From positions 1 through 51,630 of the forward strand of contig CAMEPD010000006.1 in NCBI GenBank assembly GCA_945931475.1: a DNA stretch of 51,630 nucleotides. The letters run 5' to 3'. Made by a program: the position numbers and the translations under genes. The notes beneath the pieces were generated by a model, which saw only the letters and a list, made by a program, of their open reading frames with translations, ran no database searches and was not told the origin of the DNA. This DNA is from an uncultured Muribaculaceae bacterium. Lineage in GTDB: Bacteria > Bacteroidota > Bacteroidia > Bacteroidales > Muribaculaceae. Shown here in pieces: positions 1 through 8,728 of this stretch (positions are counted from its first letter, which is position 1; the number at the start of each line of letters is the position of its first letter).

Positions 1-1093
1 AGGTGAGCTTCTTCCACACCACTGCGATGTAGAAAATCACCACCGGAAGAAGTACGGTAACCCAGGTCATTGTCTTGAGCGTGAAGTAGGTAGAGCTGCT
101 GTTGGCAAGGGTCAGCGAGCTGTCGGGGTGCGACAGCGACGGCAGGAACGCCGTGCCGTTGTAGCCGCTGATGCAGAACAGTGATGTCACCGTAACAACC
201 ACACCGGCGGCGGTCCACCAGAAGGCCTGACCGCGGAATCCGGGGTCAAACACCGCACGGATGATGCCGTAGAGCACCGCAACCACGCCAATCAGGAAGG
301 CAGCGCCTATCCACCAGAGCTGCACAAAGTTATGCAGATATTTGTACGGCTCAGCCACGATGTGGCCGTCATCGCCCACGGCATATCCGTCGCTAACGAG
401 GAGCAACACGGCAAATGCCACGAACAAAAGGGCAAATATTGCGCCGTTCGACAGGATGCGTGAACGGCACTTGGCACCCCAGAGTTGCGGATCCGACGCC
501 TCAACATTTTTGTAAACGAACATGGCGCCGGTGGTGCGAGCCAGGAAGAAAATCGTCAGACCAAGCAGCAGGTTGCGCACATTGAATATGGCGTCGAAGC
601 CATGCATGGAGTTCCAGCGCGAAATCACCGGCTGACCGGCATCGAGGATGCTCTGACGTGATACCTCGAAATCGGCGCCGAAGAACTGCATTCCCACAGC
701 GCAGCCGAGCAGTACACATCCTACCAGGCCGTTGAAGCATAGGAAAATATCGTAGGTATTGGTGCCGAAAATATTTCCCGGCTTAGAGCGGAATTCGTAG
801 CTGATTGCCTGTAGGATGAAGCTCAGCAGAATGAGCATCCACAACCAGTAAGCGCCTCCGAAACTTGTGGAGTAATACAGCGGGAAGGAGGCGAAGAAAG
901 CGCCTCCGAAGGTGACGAGGGTGGTGAAGGTCAGCTCCCATTTGCGGCCCAGCGCGTTGACGATGAGCGAGCGAACGCCGCTCATGCGTCCCGGCCACAG
1001 GTATGTTTGTCCGCCCTGCACGAACAGCAGGAACACGAGCAGCCCGGCGAGCAGGGAAATCACGAACCACCAGTATATCTGTAATGCTTCCAT
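1..1093 (-). CDS. cydB: cytochrome bd ubiquinol oxidase subunit II (CydB), 3' end outside window
   Basis: This is the second subunit of the cytochrome bd quinol oxidase, the high-affinity terminal oxidase of the inner membrane. Reading the minus strand from the ATG at 1093-1091 gives a protein beginning MEALQIYWWFVISLLAG that stays open to the window edge, about 364 codons. It is a run of hydrophobic segments typical of CydB, so only a short C-terminal part should be missing. It starts 3 bp after the cydA stop, so the two genes are one transcript and probably translationally coupled. The identification rests on position after an unmistakable cydA and on overall composition. No small CydX-like reading frame can be judged because the downstream side is off the window. 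Confidence 0.95.
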   Translation of the reverse strand, partial: MEALQIYWWFVISLLAGLLVFLLFVQGGQTYLWPGRMSGVRSLIVNALGRKWELTFTTLVTFGGAFFASFPLYYSTSFGGAYWLWMLILLSFILQAISYEFRSKPGNIFGTNTYDIFLCFNGLVGCVLLGCAVGMQFFGADFEVSRQSILDAGQPVISRWNSMHGFDAIFNVRNLLLGLTIFFLARTTGAMFVYKNVEASDPQLWGAKCRSRILSNGAIFALLFVAFAVLLLVSDGYAVGDDGHIVAEPYKYLHNFVQLWWIGAAFLIGVVAVLYGIIRAVFDPGFRGQAFWWTAAGVVVTVTSLFCISGYNGTAFLPSLSHPDSSLTLANSSSTYFTLKTMTWVTVLLPVVIFYIAVVWKKLT

Positions 1094-1096
1094 GTT

Positions 1097-2713
1097 TTAG
1101 TCAGTAATGGTTTGGTTGTCAGTATAGTTGTCGGCGGGCTTGACCTCGTCGGTACCGGCGAGGATATCGCGACGCGACGCCTTTTTTATCTCGTGAATCA
1201 GGATGGAGATGTCGGCGGCGATAAGGCCGATGAACACCACCACGAACATCCAGAAGGTGGTAATCACTCCGCCGGGCTCTATGGAGCTGATGGCGGCGTT
1301 GCACGGGAGCAGACCCTGGATGGTCCAGGGCTGACGGCCCACCTCGGCCACTACCCACCCGGCTTCGGAGCATATCCACACTACCGGTATGGATATCAGG
1401 GAGAAAAATATGATCCATCCGTTCTCGAGCACACGGGGCGATTTGTAGCTAAGGAATATCATGACTACGAAGAAGAGCAGCAGGTAGCCGCCGAAAATCA
1501 CCATTATATGGAAGGCGTAGAATGTGATGCCTACCGGTGGCACGGCCTGCTCGGGGCTCTCGAGAAAGCCGTAACCGAAGTCGGAGAAGCGTTCGTTGAG
1601 CCGGGCCTGTGTCTCTGCCATCATGACGGTGTCGCCCTTGGCGCGGGCCGCCTCGTATTCACGCAGGTCCTGTTGGGCTATTTTGCCGTTGGCGATGCGT
1701 TCGGCCACCGATGCGCCGTAGAGTGTGTCGCCGTTACTGTTTATGGTGCGTCCCAGCAGAATGTCGTTCACACCGGGCACGAACGAGTCGGTGTCGTGAT
1801 TGGCCAGCACCGAGAGCATCTTGGGAATCTTGATGGCGTATTTCACGGCTTCGCCGTCGCTATTGAGGTCCTTGGTGTCGTCGTAGATGCCCACAGCCAC
1901 GAGATCCTGTCCGCAGTGACCGTTATAGAGACCCTCCATGGCGGCGAGCTTCATGGGCTGAGTGCGGGCCACGTCGACAGCCGACATATCGCCGGTCCAT
2001 AAGGTCAGAAGGATGCCGGCCAGACCGACCCACGACGCTATCTTCATGGAGTCCTTGGCAAACTGTACATTGCTCTTACGCAGCAGGAACCAGGCGCTGA
2101 CGCCCACCACGAATACGCCGCCGAGCACCCAGCCCTGCGACACGGTGTGGAGGAACTTGGCCACGGCCGAGCTTGACAGGGCCACGTCGGTGAAGCTCGT
2201 CATTACGTTGCGCATTTCGGCGGCTGAGAATTCCGTGCCGACCGGGTTCTGCATCCAGGCGTTGGCTACCAGAATCCAGTAGGCCGACAGGCAGATGCCC
2301 AGGGCCGTAAGCCATGTGGACGCCAGGTGGAAAGCCGGCGACACGCGCTTCCAGCCGAAGAACATCACGGCGATGAAGGTCGATTCGAGGAAGAAGGCCG
2401 CTATGCCCTCGATGGCGAGGGGCGCCCCGAAGATGTCGCCCACGAACCATGAATAGTTCGACCAGTTGGTGCCGAACTCAAACTCCATTATAATACCGGT
2501 AGCCACTCCGCAGGCGAAGTTGATGCCGAAAAGCAGCATCCAGAACTTGGTGAGGCGTTTCCAACGCTCATCGCGCGTACGGAACCAGATGGTCTCCATT
2601 ATGCCGACAATCAGCGCCAGACCGATTGACAACGGCACAAACAGCCAGTGCACACATGCCGTGAGGGCGAACTGCGCCCTTGACCAGTCGACGGTGCTCA
2701 GCAATTCATTCAT
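1097..2713 (-). CDS. cydA: cytochrome bd ubiquinol oxidase subunit I (CydA)
   Basis: CydA carries hemes b558, b595 and d and oxidises quinol while reducing O2 to water in the inner membrane. The 538-residue protein aligns by eye with E. coli CydA along its whole length. His22 (in TACVHWLF) matches the b595 ligand, His189 (in AKFLHTV) and Met404 (in AFHIMV) match the b558 ligands, and the acidic pair Glu102/Glu110 lies in the IEGIAAFFLES stretch. The conserved GRQPW sits at about 459-463. The start at 2713 gives the expected short N-terminus before the first helix. It is the first gene of cydAB. In anaerobic gut Bacteroidales this oxidase is associated with growth at nanomolar oxygen; that role here is inferred from the family. 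Confidence 0.98.
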   Translation of the reverse strand: MNELLSTVDWSRAQFALTACVHWLFVPLSIGLALIVGIMETIWFRTRDERWKRLTKFWMLLFGINFACGVATGIIMEFEFGTNWSNYSWFVGDIFGAPLAIEGIAAFFLESTFIAVMFFGWKRVSPAFHLASTWLTALGICLSAYWILVANAWMQNPVGTEFSAAEMRNVMTSFTDVALSSSAVAKFLHTVSQGWVLGGVFVVGVSAWFLLRKSNVQFAKDSMKIASWVGLAGILLTLWTGDMSAVDVARTQPMKLAAMEGLYNGHCGQDLVAVGIYDDTKDLNSDGEAVKYAIKIPKMLSVLANHDTDSFVPGVNDILLGRTINSNGDTLYGASVAERIANGKIAQQDLREYEAARAKGDTVMMAETQARLNERFSDFGYGFLESPEQAVPPVGITFYAFHIMVIFGGYLLLFFVVMIFLSYKSPRVLENGWIIFFSLISIPVVWICSEAGWVVAEVGRQPWTIQGLLPCNAAISSIEPGGVITTFWMFVVVFIGLIAADISILIHEIKKASRRDILAGTDEVKPADNYTDNQTITD

Positions 2714-2798
2714 TGGTAAGGTTTTTAGGTTAGTTTTTCAGCCGACATACGCGTCGTAGTAGCGACCCGGTCCGGCATTTCTTTGTTTAATAATATCG

Positions 2799-2806
2799 CA
2801 AAAATA
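2799..2806 (-). promoter_or_regulatory. candidate -7 element for cydAB
   Basis: On the minus strand this reads TATTTTTG, matching the Bacteroidetes TAnnTTTG box. It lies about 85 bp before the cydA start. I could not find a convincing TTG box 19-20 bp further upstream, so this is a weak call. The rest of 2714-2988 is AT-rich. It holds a short GCCTG/CAGGC dyad near 2867-2892 and nothing else I can name. Confidence 0.35.
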
Positions 2807-2988
2807 CTAAAACCCGCGAAATATTAAGCACGTCATCGAAATATTTTTTTTAACAGCCTCTTATAGAGCCTGCCCAAAAATTTGAACAGGCGCCTTCCGG
2901 ACATTTGCAAAAACATTCGAGTCACGTAAAATGTTATACTAACAAGACGGCCTCATCGCCGCACATAACGATTTCAACTACCGCAGCA

Positions 2989-3636
2989 ATGAAAAAACTT
3001 CTCTCATTACTTGGATTTATGAGCCTGTTGCTGACCGGATGTTCGCCCTACGCTCTCGTCAATTCGGAAACGTACAACGGCGCAAATCTCAGCGACTATC
3101 ATACTTTCCGCATCGTCACGCCCGACATGGGTTCGCTCCCCAAGGGAATGGGGATGGTGACTTACTACAATATCGCGGCGGCTGTGCGCGAGCAGATGGA
3201 GGAACGCGGATTCACCGAGACACCAGATTCACCCATCCTGATCAACTTCGCCATCACCACCCAGCGCGGCATCACCACTGCTCCACTGGCGGCGGTGGCT
3301 CCACCACCACCTCCTCCTCCGGTAATGCCGCCGGGTTACTTCCCGTATCACGGGCCGTACTATCCCTACTATATCTGGCCCCGTATGAATTATGGGCCCT
3401 ACTGGAACCCGGCTTTGGCCAACACTCAGGTAATCACGGGAGTGTATAAGGAGGGTACCCTCACTATGGATATTGTGAACACGCAGACCCGTGTGCCCGT
3501 ATTTTCGGCGTCGGTGGCCACGATAATCAACGGCCCGGGCAACGGCTATCAGAGCCTCCAGGGCATCACCGAGGCTGTGGCGACGCTCTTCTCGAAGTTC
3601 CCCGTGCCGATTGTCCATCCCGCCTCGGGCAAATAA
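2989..3636 (+). CDS. DUF4136-family lipoprotein
   Basis: A 215-residue exported lipoprotein. The N-terminus MKKLLSLLGFMSLLLTGC is a clear lipoprotein signal with the lipobox cysteine at residue 18. The body has the DUF4136 pattern: a 'YHTFRI' strand near residue 40, an 'AAVREQMEERGF' helix, then 'PILINFAI'. A Pro/Tyr-rich stretch (seven prolines in a row, then several Y-P-Y groups) fills roughly residues 105-145. DUF4136 proteins are envelope lipoproteins of unknown function. An in-frame ATG at 2905 would add 28 residues ahead of the signal peptide and is rejected. The gene converges on the CotH gene across a shared terminator. Confidence 0.85.
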   Translation: MKKLLSLLGFMSLLLTGCSPYALVNSETYNGANLSDYHTFRIVTPDMGSLPKGMGMVTYYNIAAAVREQMEERGFTETPDSPILINFAITTQRGITTAPLAAVAPPPPPPPVMPPGYFPYHGPYYPYYIWPRMNYGPYWNPALANTQVITGVYKEGTLTMDIVNTQTRVPVFSASVATIINGPGNGYQSLQGITEAVATLFSKFPVPIVHPASGK

Positions 3637-3646
3637 TCAGCTGAAA

Positions 3647-3696
3647 CAAAAATGACGCCGTATCCGGGTAATACCGATACGGCGTCAAATTTTTTA
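3647..3696. terminator. bidirectional intrinsic terminator
   Basis: A perfect 12-bp inverted repeat (arms 3653-3664 and 3676-3687, TGACGCCGTATC) with an 11-nt loop, preceded by an A run and followed by a T run. It sits between two convergent genes and can serve both strands. Confidence 0.9.
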
Positions 3697-3703
3697 TAAT
3701 GGA

Positions 3704-5581
3704 TTATTTCAGAATAACCTTGCGGGCGGTATTGCCGCGGCGCTCTATGTAGAGGCCGGCCGAGGGGTTCGGCACGCGTACGCCCTGCAGGTTGTAATAC
3801 TCGGCAGGTGCGTCGGTGTCGGTCTCCACCGATTCTACGGCTGAATCGTCGGGCACGTCAACCAGGCCGATAAGGGTGTCGAGCTTGGGGAAACGCTTTG
3901 TGATATAGTTCTTTACAGCGTTTACCTCGGCTTCGTAGGTATAGCGCACGGTAGGATTCTGATGCACGTATTGTCCGAGAATCGGCCAGCGGGTGAAGTT
4001 GAGCTTCTGCGATTGATCGAGCTCCTGAGCCCACTGGTCTATCTTCTCGTTGAAGTATTCGGGGGTGAAGTCGGCGTGCTTGCGCAGTGTCGACCACAGG
4101 AAGCTCAGACGCTGCTTGGCGCCGGGGTCCTGCTTGATGATGCGGTCAACAAAGTACTGCATTCCGTCGGCTTTTGAACCGTAATTATAGATGAAATTGC
4201 TCTTGTCGTTGACGGGGAATGTGCGGCCGTCGTTGTCGAAAGCCAAGTCCTGGTCCCACACGGGGCCGGTGACGAATTTGTCGCTGCCGCGTTCCTTGGT
4301 CATATAGGTGCTCCAGAAGGTGTCGGTGTTGCCGGTGAGCTCACCAAGGAGGAAGTAGGTCAGGAAGCTGTCGAGGTCGAGGTATTTGCGGTAACCGTTC
4401 TCCTCATCCTTGAAATTCGCCGAGAAGAGGGCGTCGAGCATGGTGTTGAAGTAGTTTTCGATATACTGCGACTGTGCGGGTACAATTTCGTCCTCGTCGG
4501 GCGACTTAATGGTCACGGGGATGTTGCGGTTCGAGCGGAACCACGAAACCTCCTGGTCGGCGTACGCGTCGATTTCGATGAAATAGCCGCCGGTGAGGGC
4601 TTCGCCTTCGGTGTCGGTGGGCTCCATCTCGGTGATATTCACGCGGTTCTTGTTGACCTCCATCTGGTCGCAGAGCTGGTATGTGCCCTCGTATTCGCCG
4701 TTATATACCACGTCGACAAACCGGCAATAGGAGGTGTAGGGCATCCCGGCGTTGCGACTCATTTCAAAAGCTATCTTGTTGCGCATCAGAGTCTTGTCAC
4801 CGTGATTGTTGATGAGCGTCCATTTCTTGGCGATGGCCGGAGCGTCGGCAAGTATCTGTTTTTTCTTGTCGAATTTAATCTGGAATGGTTTCTTTTCCAT
4901 GGCCCACGAACCGTTGCCGCGCCCTTTCATTGTGGCATTGTTGTCGCTGAGCAAGGTTGTGCCGTCATCCGAAATCACGTACACCTGCGAGCCGGTGTGC
5001 TTGTCGTCCTTGCTGACAATCTGCGCCATGCCGGGGGTGTTGAAAGCTATGGTGGGAAGGTTGGTGATCTGGAAGAACTGCGAGTCGTCGCCTTCGCCCT
5101 CATTGCCGTAGAACTCGAGCTCGGCCACATTCATCTGCGCTCCGCCGGCTCCGACCATGCGAACATAGCGGAAACCGCGGCTTACGTTGACGTCGATATA
5201 GTACATCTGCCCGGGAACGGGCCCTTCGAGCGGCACCATGGCGATAGGTATGGCGTCGATAAAGTCTTCGGTATTGGCGCCCTGGAAGATTGCCAGACGC
5301 GAGCAGCTGCGGCTCTCCGACGAGGGGGCGAAACCGATCCGGGTAATCATGTGCTTTGTGCCAAGGTCGAGACCGGCCCAAGGGCGCGAGTACTCATCGC
5401 TGGTGCGCAGACCGAGGAAACAGGTGGTGAGATCGCCGTCGAAGGCGTTGGCAAGCACTAAGTTGTCCTTGCACTGAGTGCCCAGCTGAGTGCCGACGAG
5501 TTTCTGGCCGTCGGCAGCTGACACAGTCGCCGGCGTCAATGCCAATAAGAGGCCGGCAAAGGTGATGGATGATAATTTCAT
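3704..5581 (-). CDS. secreted CotH-kinase-family protein with N-terminal discoidin-like domain and C-terminal sorting tail
   Basis: A 625-residue exported protein. Residues 1-22 are a signal peptide (cleavage near VSAADG). Residues about 30-160 look like an F5/8-type carbohydrate-binding (discoidin) fold, with 'LANAFDGDLTTCF' and 'RYVRMVGAGG'. Residues about 190-530 are the CotH family: 'MKGRGNGSW', 'KKPFQIKFDKK', 'LINNHGDKTLMRNKIAFEM', 'EGTYQLCDQ' and 'GPVWDQDLAFDND' are typical. CotH proteins are secreted atypical kinases in spore coats and surface adhesins; the substrate here is unknown. The last ~35 residues (EYYNLQGVRV, then GLYIERRG and a basic end) resemble a type IX secretion sorting domain. 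A minus-strand TAACTTTG at 5636-5629 may be its -7 element. Confidence 0.85.
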   Translation of the reverse strand: MKLSSITFAGLLLALTPATVSAADGQKLVGTQLGTQCKDNLVLANAFDGDLTTCFLGLRTSDEYSRPWAGLDLGTKHMITRIGFAPSSESRSCSRLAIFQGANTEDFIDAIPIAMVPLEGPVPGQMYYIDVNVSRGFRYVRMVGAGGAQMNVAELEFYGNEGEGDDSQFFQITNLPTIAFNTPGMAQIVSKDDKHTGSQVYVISDDGTTLLSDNNATMKGRGNGSWAMEKKPFQIKFDKKKQILADAPAIAKKWTLINNHGDKTLMRNKIAFEMSRNAGMPYTSYCRFVDVVYNGEYEGTYQLCDQMEVNKNRVNITEMEPTDTEGEALTGGYFIEIDAYADQEVSWFRSNRNIPVTIKSPDEDEIVPAQSQYIENYFNTMLDALFSANFKDEENGYRKYLDLDSFLTYFLLGELTGNTDTFWSTYMTKERGSDKFVTGPVWDQDLAFDNDGRTFPVNDKSNFIYNYGSKADGMQYFVDRIIKQDPGAKQRLSFLWSTLRKHADFTPEYFNEKIDQWAQELDQSQKLNFTRWPILGQYVHQNPTVRYTYEAEVNAVKNYITKRFPKLDTLIGLVDVPDDSAVESVETDTDAPAEYYNLQGVRVPNPSAGLYIERRGNTARKVILK

Positions 5582-5702
5582 CGTGTTGAAATATTTAGGT
5601 GATATAAGCTGTAGTTACGCTCTGTCTACAAAGTTACATATTTTTTTGCATAGCATAAAATATTTGAGTAATTTCGCTCACAGAATCAACTTTTTCTGCC
5701 CG

Positions 5703-6563
5703 ATGAAACCATTTACGCTCAACATACGCGGTCGTCTGCGCCGCTACACGGTGCCTCAGGTGATGGGTATCGTCAACGTCACGCCCGATTCGTTCTACGA
5801 CGGGTCGCGCACGCCGCGGTCGGTACCCGATGCCGTAAAGGCGCGCGTCGAGAAGATGATTGCCGACGGTGCCGACTTCATCGATGTAGGGGGCTACTCT
5901 TCGCGTTCGGGGGCCGCACAGGTAAGCGAAGATGAGGAGTTGCGGCGTCTGGAGTCGGGGCTGGAGGCAGTGCGCCGGGTGAGTCCTGATATTCCGGTTT
6001 CAGTCGACACGTTCCGCTCCGGTGTGGCGCGCCGGGCCATCGGCAGCCTCGGCGCCGACATCATCAACGACATATCGGGAGGCTCTATCGAGCCAGACAT
6101 AATGCAGGCCGCGGCCGACCTGCACGCTCCATATATACTGATGCACATGCGCGGCACTCCCGAAACGATGCAGTCGCTTACCGATTATTCGCAGTGGGGC
6201 GGCAGCGTGACCGCCGGCGTGGCCGCCGAGCTCCGCGAAAAGCTGATGCGCCTGAATATGCTCGGTGTGGCCGACGTAATCATCGACCCCGGTTTCGGGT
6301 TCAGCAAGACGGTGAGCCAGAATTACGAGCTGATGCGTCAGCTCCCCGAGCTGCAGCGGTTGCTCTACGGGCTGCCGATGCTCGTCGGAATTTCCCGCAA
6401 ATCGATGATTTATAAGCCATTGGGCCTCACTCCCGCACAGGCACTCCACGGTACTACCACCCTCAATACCCTCGCTCTGGAACGCGGCGCCGCCATCATC
6501 CGTGTTCACGACGTTGCCCCGGCCGTCCAGGCTCGCGACGTCATTCAGTTATTTAACGACTAA
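5703..6563 (+). CDS. folP: dihydropteroate synthase
   Basis: FolP joins 6-hydroxymethyl-dihydropterin pyrophosphate and p-aminobenzoate to make dihydropteroate in folate synthesis, and is the sulfonamide target. The 286-residue protein has the family motifs in order: MGIVNVTPDSF at about 21-31, 'GADFIDVGGYSSRSG', 'PVSVDTFRSGVAR', 'INDISGG', 'DPGFGFSKT' and the C-terminal 'RVHDV'. I chose the ATG at 5703 because the open frame upstream to 5490 is antisense to the CotH gene and does not look like protein. It lies 15 bp upstream of cdaA, so the two form an operon, an arrangement common in Bacteroidetes. Confidence 0.96.
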   Translation: MKPFTLNIRGRLRRYTVPQVMGIVNVTPDSFYDGSRTPRSVPDAVKARVEKMIADGADFIDVGGYSSRSGAAQVSEDEELRRLESGLEAVRRVSPDIPVSVDTFRSGVARRAIGSLGADIINDISGGSIEPDIMQAAADLHAPYILMHMRGTPETMQSLTDYSQWGGSVTAGVAAELREKLMRLNMLGVADVIIDPGFGFSKTVSQNYELMRQLPELQRLLYGLPMLVGISRKSMIYKPLGLTPAQALHGTTTLNTLALERGAAIIRVHDVAPAVQARDVIQLFND

Positions 6564-6578
6564 CCCCCGATAGCTCAC

Positions 6579-7355
6579 ATGATTGAATCATTCGGCATAA
6601 AAGATATCCTCGACATACTGCTGCTGGCCCTGCTGCTCTACTACCTGTACCGGCTGATGAAGGAGTCGGGAACAATCAATATTTTTTACGGCGTGCTCGC
6701 GTTCATCGTGGTGTGGGTCGTGGCCTCCGAAATTCTCGAGATGAAGCTCATCGGCTCGTTGCTCGACAAGTTCATGAGCATAGGTCTGCTGATTTTGGTC
6801 ATTCTGTTCCAGGACCAGATAAAGCGTTTCCTCGTAGAGCTCGGGTCGCGAAAACGGTGGCACTTCCTCACCGACCTGTTCCATCACCGCAAGGACGACA
6901 GCGAACTGGCTCAGCACGCCCTCGTGCTCCCCATCGTATATGCCTGTATGTCAATGTCGAAGAGCAAGACCGGCGCTCTTATCGTAATTGAGCAGGATAT
7001 TCCCCTCGACAACTACGAAAAGACCGGCGACATTATCGATGCCGAAATCAATTCGCGACTTATCGAGAATATATTCTTCAAGAATTCCCCGCTTCACGAC
7101 GGCGCAATGATTATAGCCGACGGGCGCATCAAGGCCGCAGGCTGTATCCTGCCGGTAAGTCACGACATCAACGTGCCGCGCTCGTTGGGCCTGCGACACC
7201 GCTCGGCGTTAGGCATCTCGCAGGCCACCGACGCCTGCGCCATAGTCGTTTCGGAGGAGACCGGCAATATCTCGATGGCCCATCACGGCAAACTCACTAC
7301 GCGCCTTACCTCCACCGAGCTTGAGAATGCTCTGGCTTCCCTCCAGAAAATCTAA
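6579..7355 (+). CDS. cdaA: diadenylate cyclase (CdaA-type), c-di-AMP synthase
   Basis: This membrane enzyme makes cyclic di-AMP from two ATP. The 258-residue protein has three hydrophobic N-terminal segments (about 8-26, 33-51 and 62-78), then a DAC (DisA_N) domain. The two catalytic motifs are present: DGA at 174-176 in 'PLHDGAMII' and RHR at 206-208 in 'GLRHRSALG'. Length and layout match the CdaA/DacA class. It follows folP by 15 bp on the same strand. No CdaR-like regulator follows, since the next gene converges from the other strand; that is usual in Bacteroidetes as far as I know. Confidence 0.96.
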   Translation: MIESFGIKDILDILLLALLLYYLYRLMKESGTINIFYGVLAFIVVWVVASEILEMKLIGSLLDKFMSIGLLILVILFQDQIKRFLVELGSRKRWHFLTDLFHHRKDDSELAQHALVLPIVYACMSMSKSKTGALIVIEQDIPLDNYEKTGDIIDAEINSRLIENIFFKNSPLHDGAMIIADGRIKAAGCILPVSHDINVPRSLGLRHRSALGISQATDACAIVVSEETGNISMAHHGKLTTRLTSTELENALASLQKI

Positions 7356-7389
7356 CGCCTCCCACCTTACAAAAAATGTAATGTATATA

Positions 7390-7463
7390 GCTTATGTGTC
7401 GTATGTAGCTTGTGTAATAAGCCACATACGACACAAACGTTACGTACGATACATACGCTACAT
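7390..7463. repeat. ACATACG-type repeat with inverted arms between convergent genes
   Basis: A 12-bp perfect inverted repeat (TGTGTCGTATGT at 7395-7406, complement at 7424-7435, 17-nt loop) is followed by further degenerate units such as ACGTACGATACATACGCTACAT. The unit is about 9-10 bp long (YACATACGA). A related block is at 30024-30063, also between convergent gene ends. It may fold as a 3' hairpin. No T tract follows directly, so calling it a terminator would be inference. Confidence 0.7.
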
Positions 7464-7488
7464 TTCCGCCGCGGCCTGGGGTCCGAGT

Positions 7489-8694
7489 TTAGCCCTTTTC
7501 GGGGAAGCCGGCATCGTGGAGGGCGGTGCGGATGCGGCGGATATGGTCGGCATTGAGGGTTTCAAGCTCGAGGTGGATAACGCAGGCGTTGACCTGGGAT
7601 GACGCGGCCACGCGTTCGTGGTTGACTGCCACAACATTACCGCCCTGTTCGGCCACGATGCCGAGCACACGCGACAGTACACCCGGTTTGTCGTCGACCT
7701 CAAGTTCCAGGGAACATACACGGCCATTCTGGGCCAATCCGCGCGAGATGACGCGGTTCAGGATATTCACATCGATGTTGCCGCCCGAAACCAGGCAGAC
7801 TACATCCTCGCCTCCGATGGGGAGTTTTCCGTACATGGCTGCGGCGACAGCTGCGGCCCCGGCTCCCTCCGACACAAGTTTCTGTTTCTCGATAAGGGCC
7901 AGGATAGCACCGGCGATTTCGTCGTCGGTCACCGTCACCATATCGTCGACATACTTGCTGCAGAGCTCGAAGGTGAGGTCGCCCGGCTCCTTCACGGCGA
8001 TACCGTCGGCTATGGTGTGGACTGTCGGCAGGTTGACCCGCTCCTTCTTGTGGAGAGAATCGACCATCGAAGCGGCCCCGGCGGCCTGCACGCCGTAAAT
8101 CTTGATGTCGGGGCGGAGGGTCTTCACGGCGAATGCAACGCCAGAGATGAGACCGCCGCCACCTACCGGCACGATAATGGCCTTGGTATTAGGCATCTCC
8201 TCGATTATTTCCAGGCCGATTGTACCTTGGCCGGCTATTACAAGCGGGTCGTTGAAGGGGTGCACGAAGGTGTATCCGTGCTTGTCGCGCAGTTCGATGG
8301 CCTTGGCGTAAGCGTCGTCGTAGACACCCGGTACAAGGCACACCTCGGCGCCGAGGCGTTTTGTGGCCTCGATTTTCGAGATGGGGGCGCCGGCGGGGAG
8401 GCAGATCAGCGATTTGATGCCGTGGCGCGTGGCGCTCATAGCCACGCCCTGGGCGTGGTTGCCGGCCGAACAGGCTATCACACCCTTGGCTTTCTCTTCG
8501 TCGGTGAGCTGCGAAATCTTGTATGCGGCACCGCGGAGTTTGAACGCGCCGGTATGCTGTAGATTCTCCGGTTTGAGGTAGATGGAGCATTTGTCGCTCA
8601 GCTGGGTAGGGCCTATGATTTTCGGATGGCGTGCGATGTCGCGCAGCTCCATTTGAGCGCGGTACACTTCGCCGATAGTAAGTTCTCGTTCCAT
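7489..8694 (-). CDS. ilvA: threonine ammonia-lyase (threonine dehydratase)
   Basis: This PLP enzyme converts threonine to 2-oxobutanoate and ammonia, the first step of isoleucine synthesis. The 401-residue protein has the PLP-lysine motif 'HTGAFKLRGA' (Lys52), the 'SAGNHAQGVA' substrate loop and the glycine-rich 'PVGGGGLISG' phosphate loop. A single ACT domain follows at about 325-401 ('LEVDDKPGVLSRVLGIV'). One ACT domain and ~400 residues fit the short IlvA class. I start at the ATG 8694 (MERELTIGEVY), where the fold begins. An upstream in-frame start at 8781 would overlap the preceding gene. It lies 34 bp after that gene, so co-transcription is likely. Confidence 0.95.
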   Translation of the reverse strand: MERELTIGEVYRAQMELRDIARHPKIIGPTQLSDKCSIYLKPENLQHTGAFKLRGAAYKISQLTDEEKAKGVIACSAGNHAQGVAMSATRHGIKSLICLPAGAPISKIEATKRLGAEVCLVPGVYDDAYAKAIELRDKHGYTFVHPFNDPLVIAGQGTIGLEIIEEMPNTKAIIVPVGGGGLISGVAFAVKTLRPDIKIYGVQAAGAASMVDSLHKKERVNLPTVHTIADGIAVKEPGDLTFELCSKYVDDMVTVTDDEIAGAILALIEKQKLVSEGAGAAAVAAAMYGKLPIGGEDVVCLVSGGNIDVNILNRVISRGLAQNGRVCSLELEVDDKPGVLSRVLGIVAEQGGNVVAVNHERVAASSQVNACVIHLELETLNADHIRRIRTALHDAGFPEKG

Positions 8695-8728
8695 GAATTT
8701 CGGTATTAGAGATTCGTTTTTGATTGGA

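Noticed and set aside
1112-2002. Long plus-strand open frame opposite cydA
   Set aside because: It is a GC-rich antisense shadow of a fully recognisable gene; its translation has no family features. The same applies to 15560-17050, 7618-8562, 50264-51364 and other long antisense frames.
2852-2862. Extra MITE end (AACAGCCTCTT) upstream of the DUF4136 gene
   Set aside because: Only about 10 bases match and no opposite end is nearby, so chance cannot be excluded.
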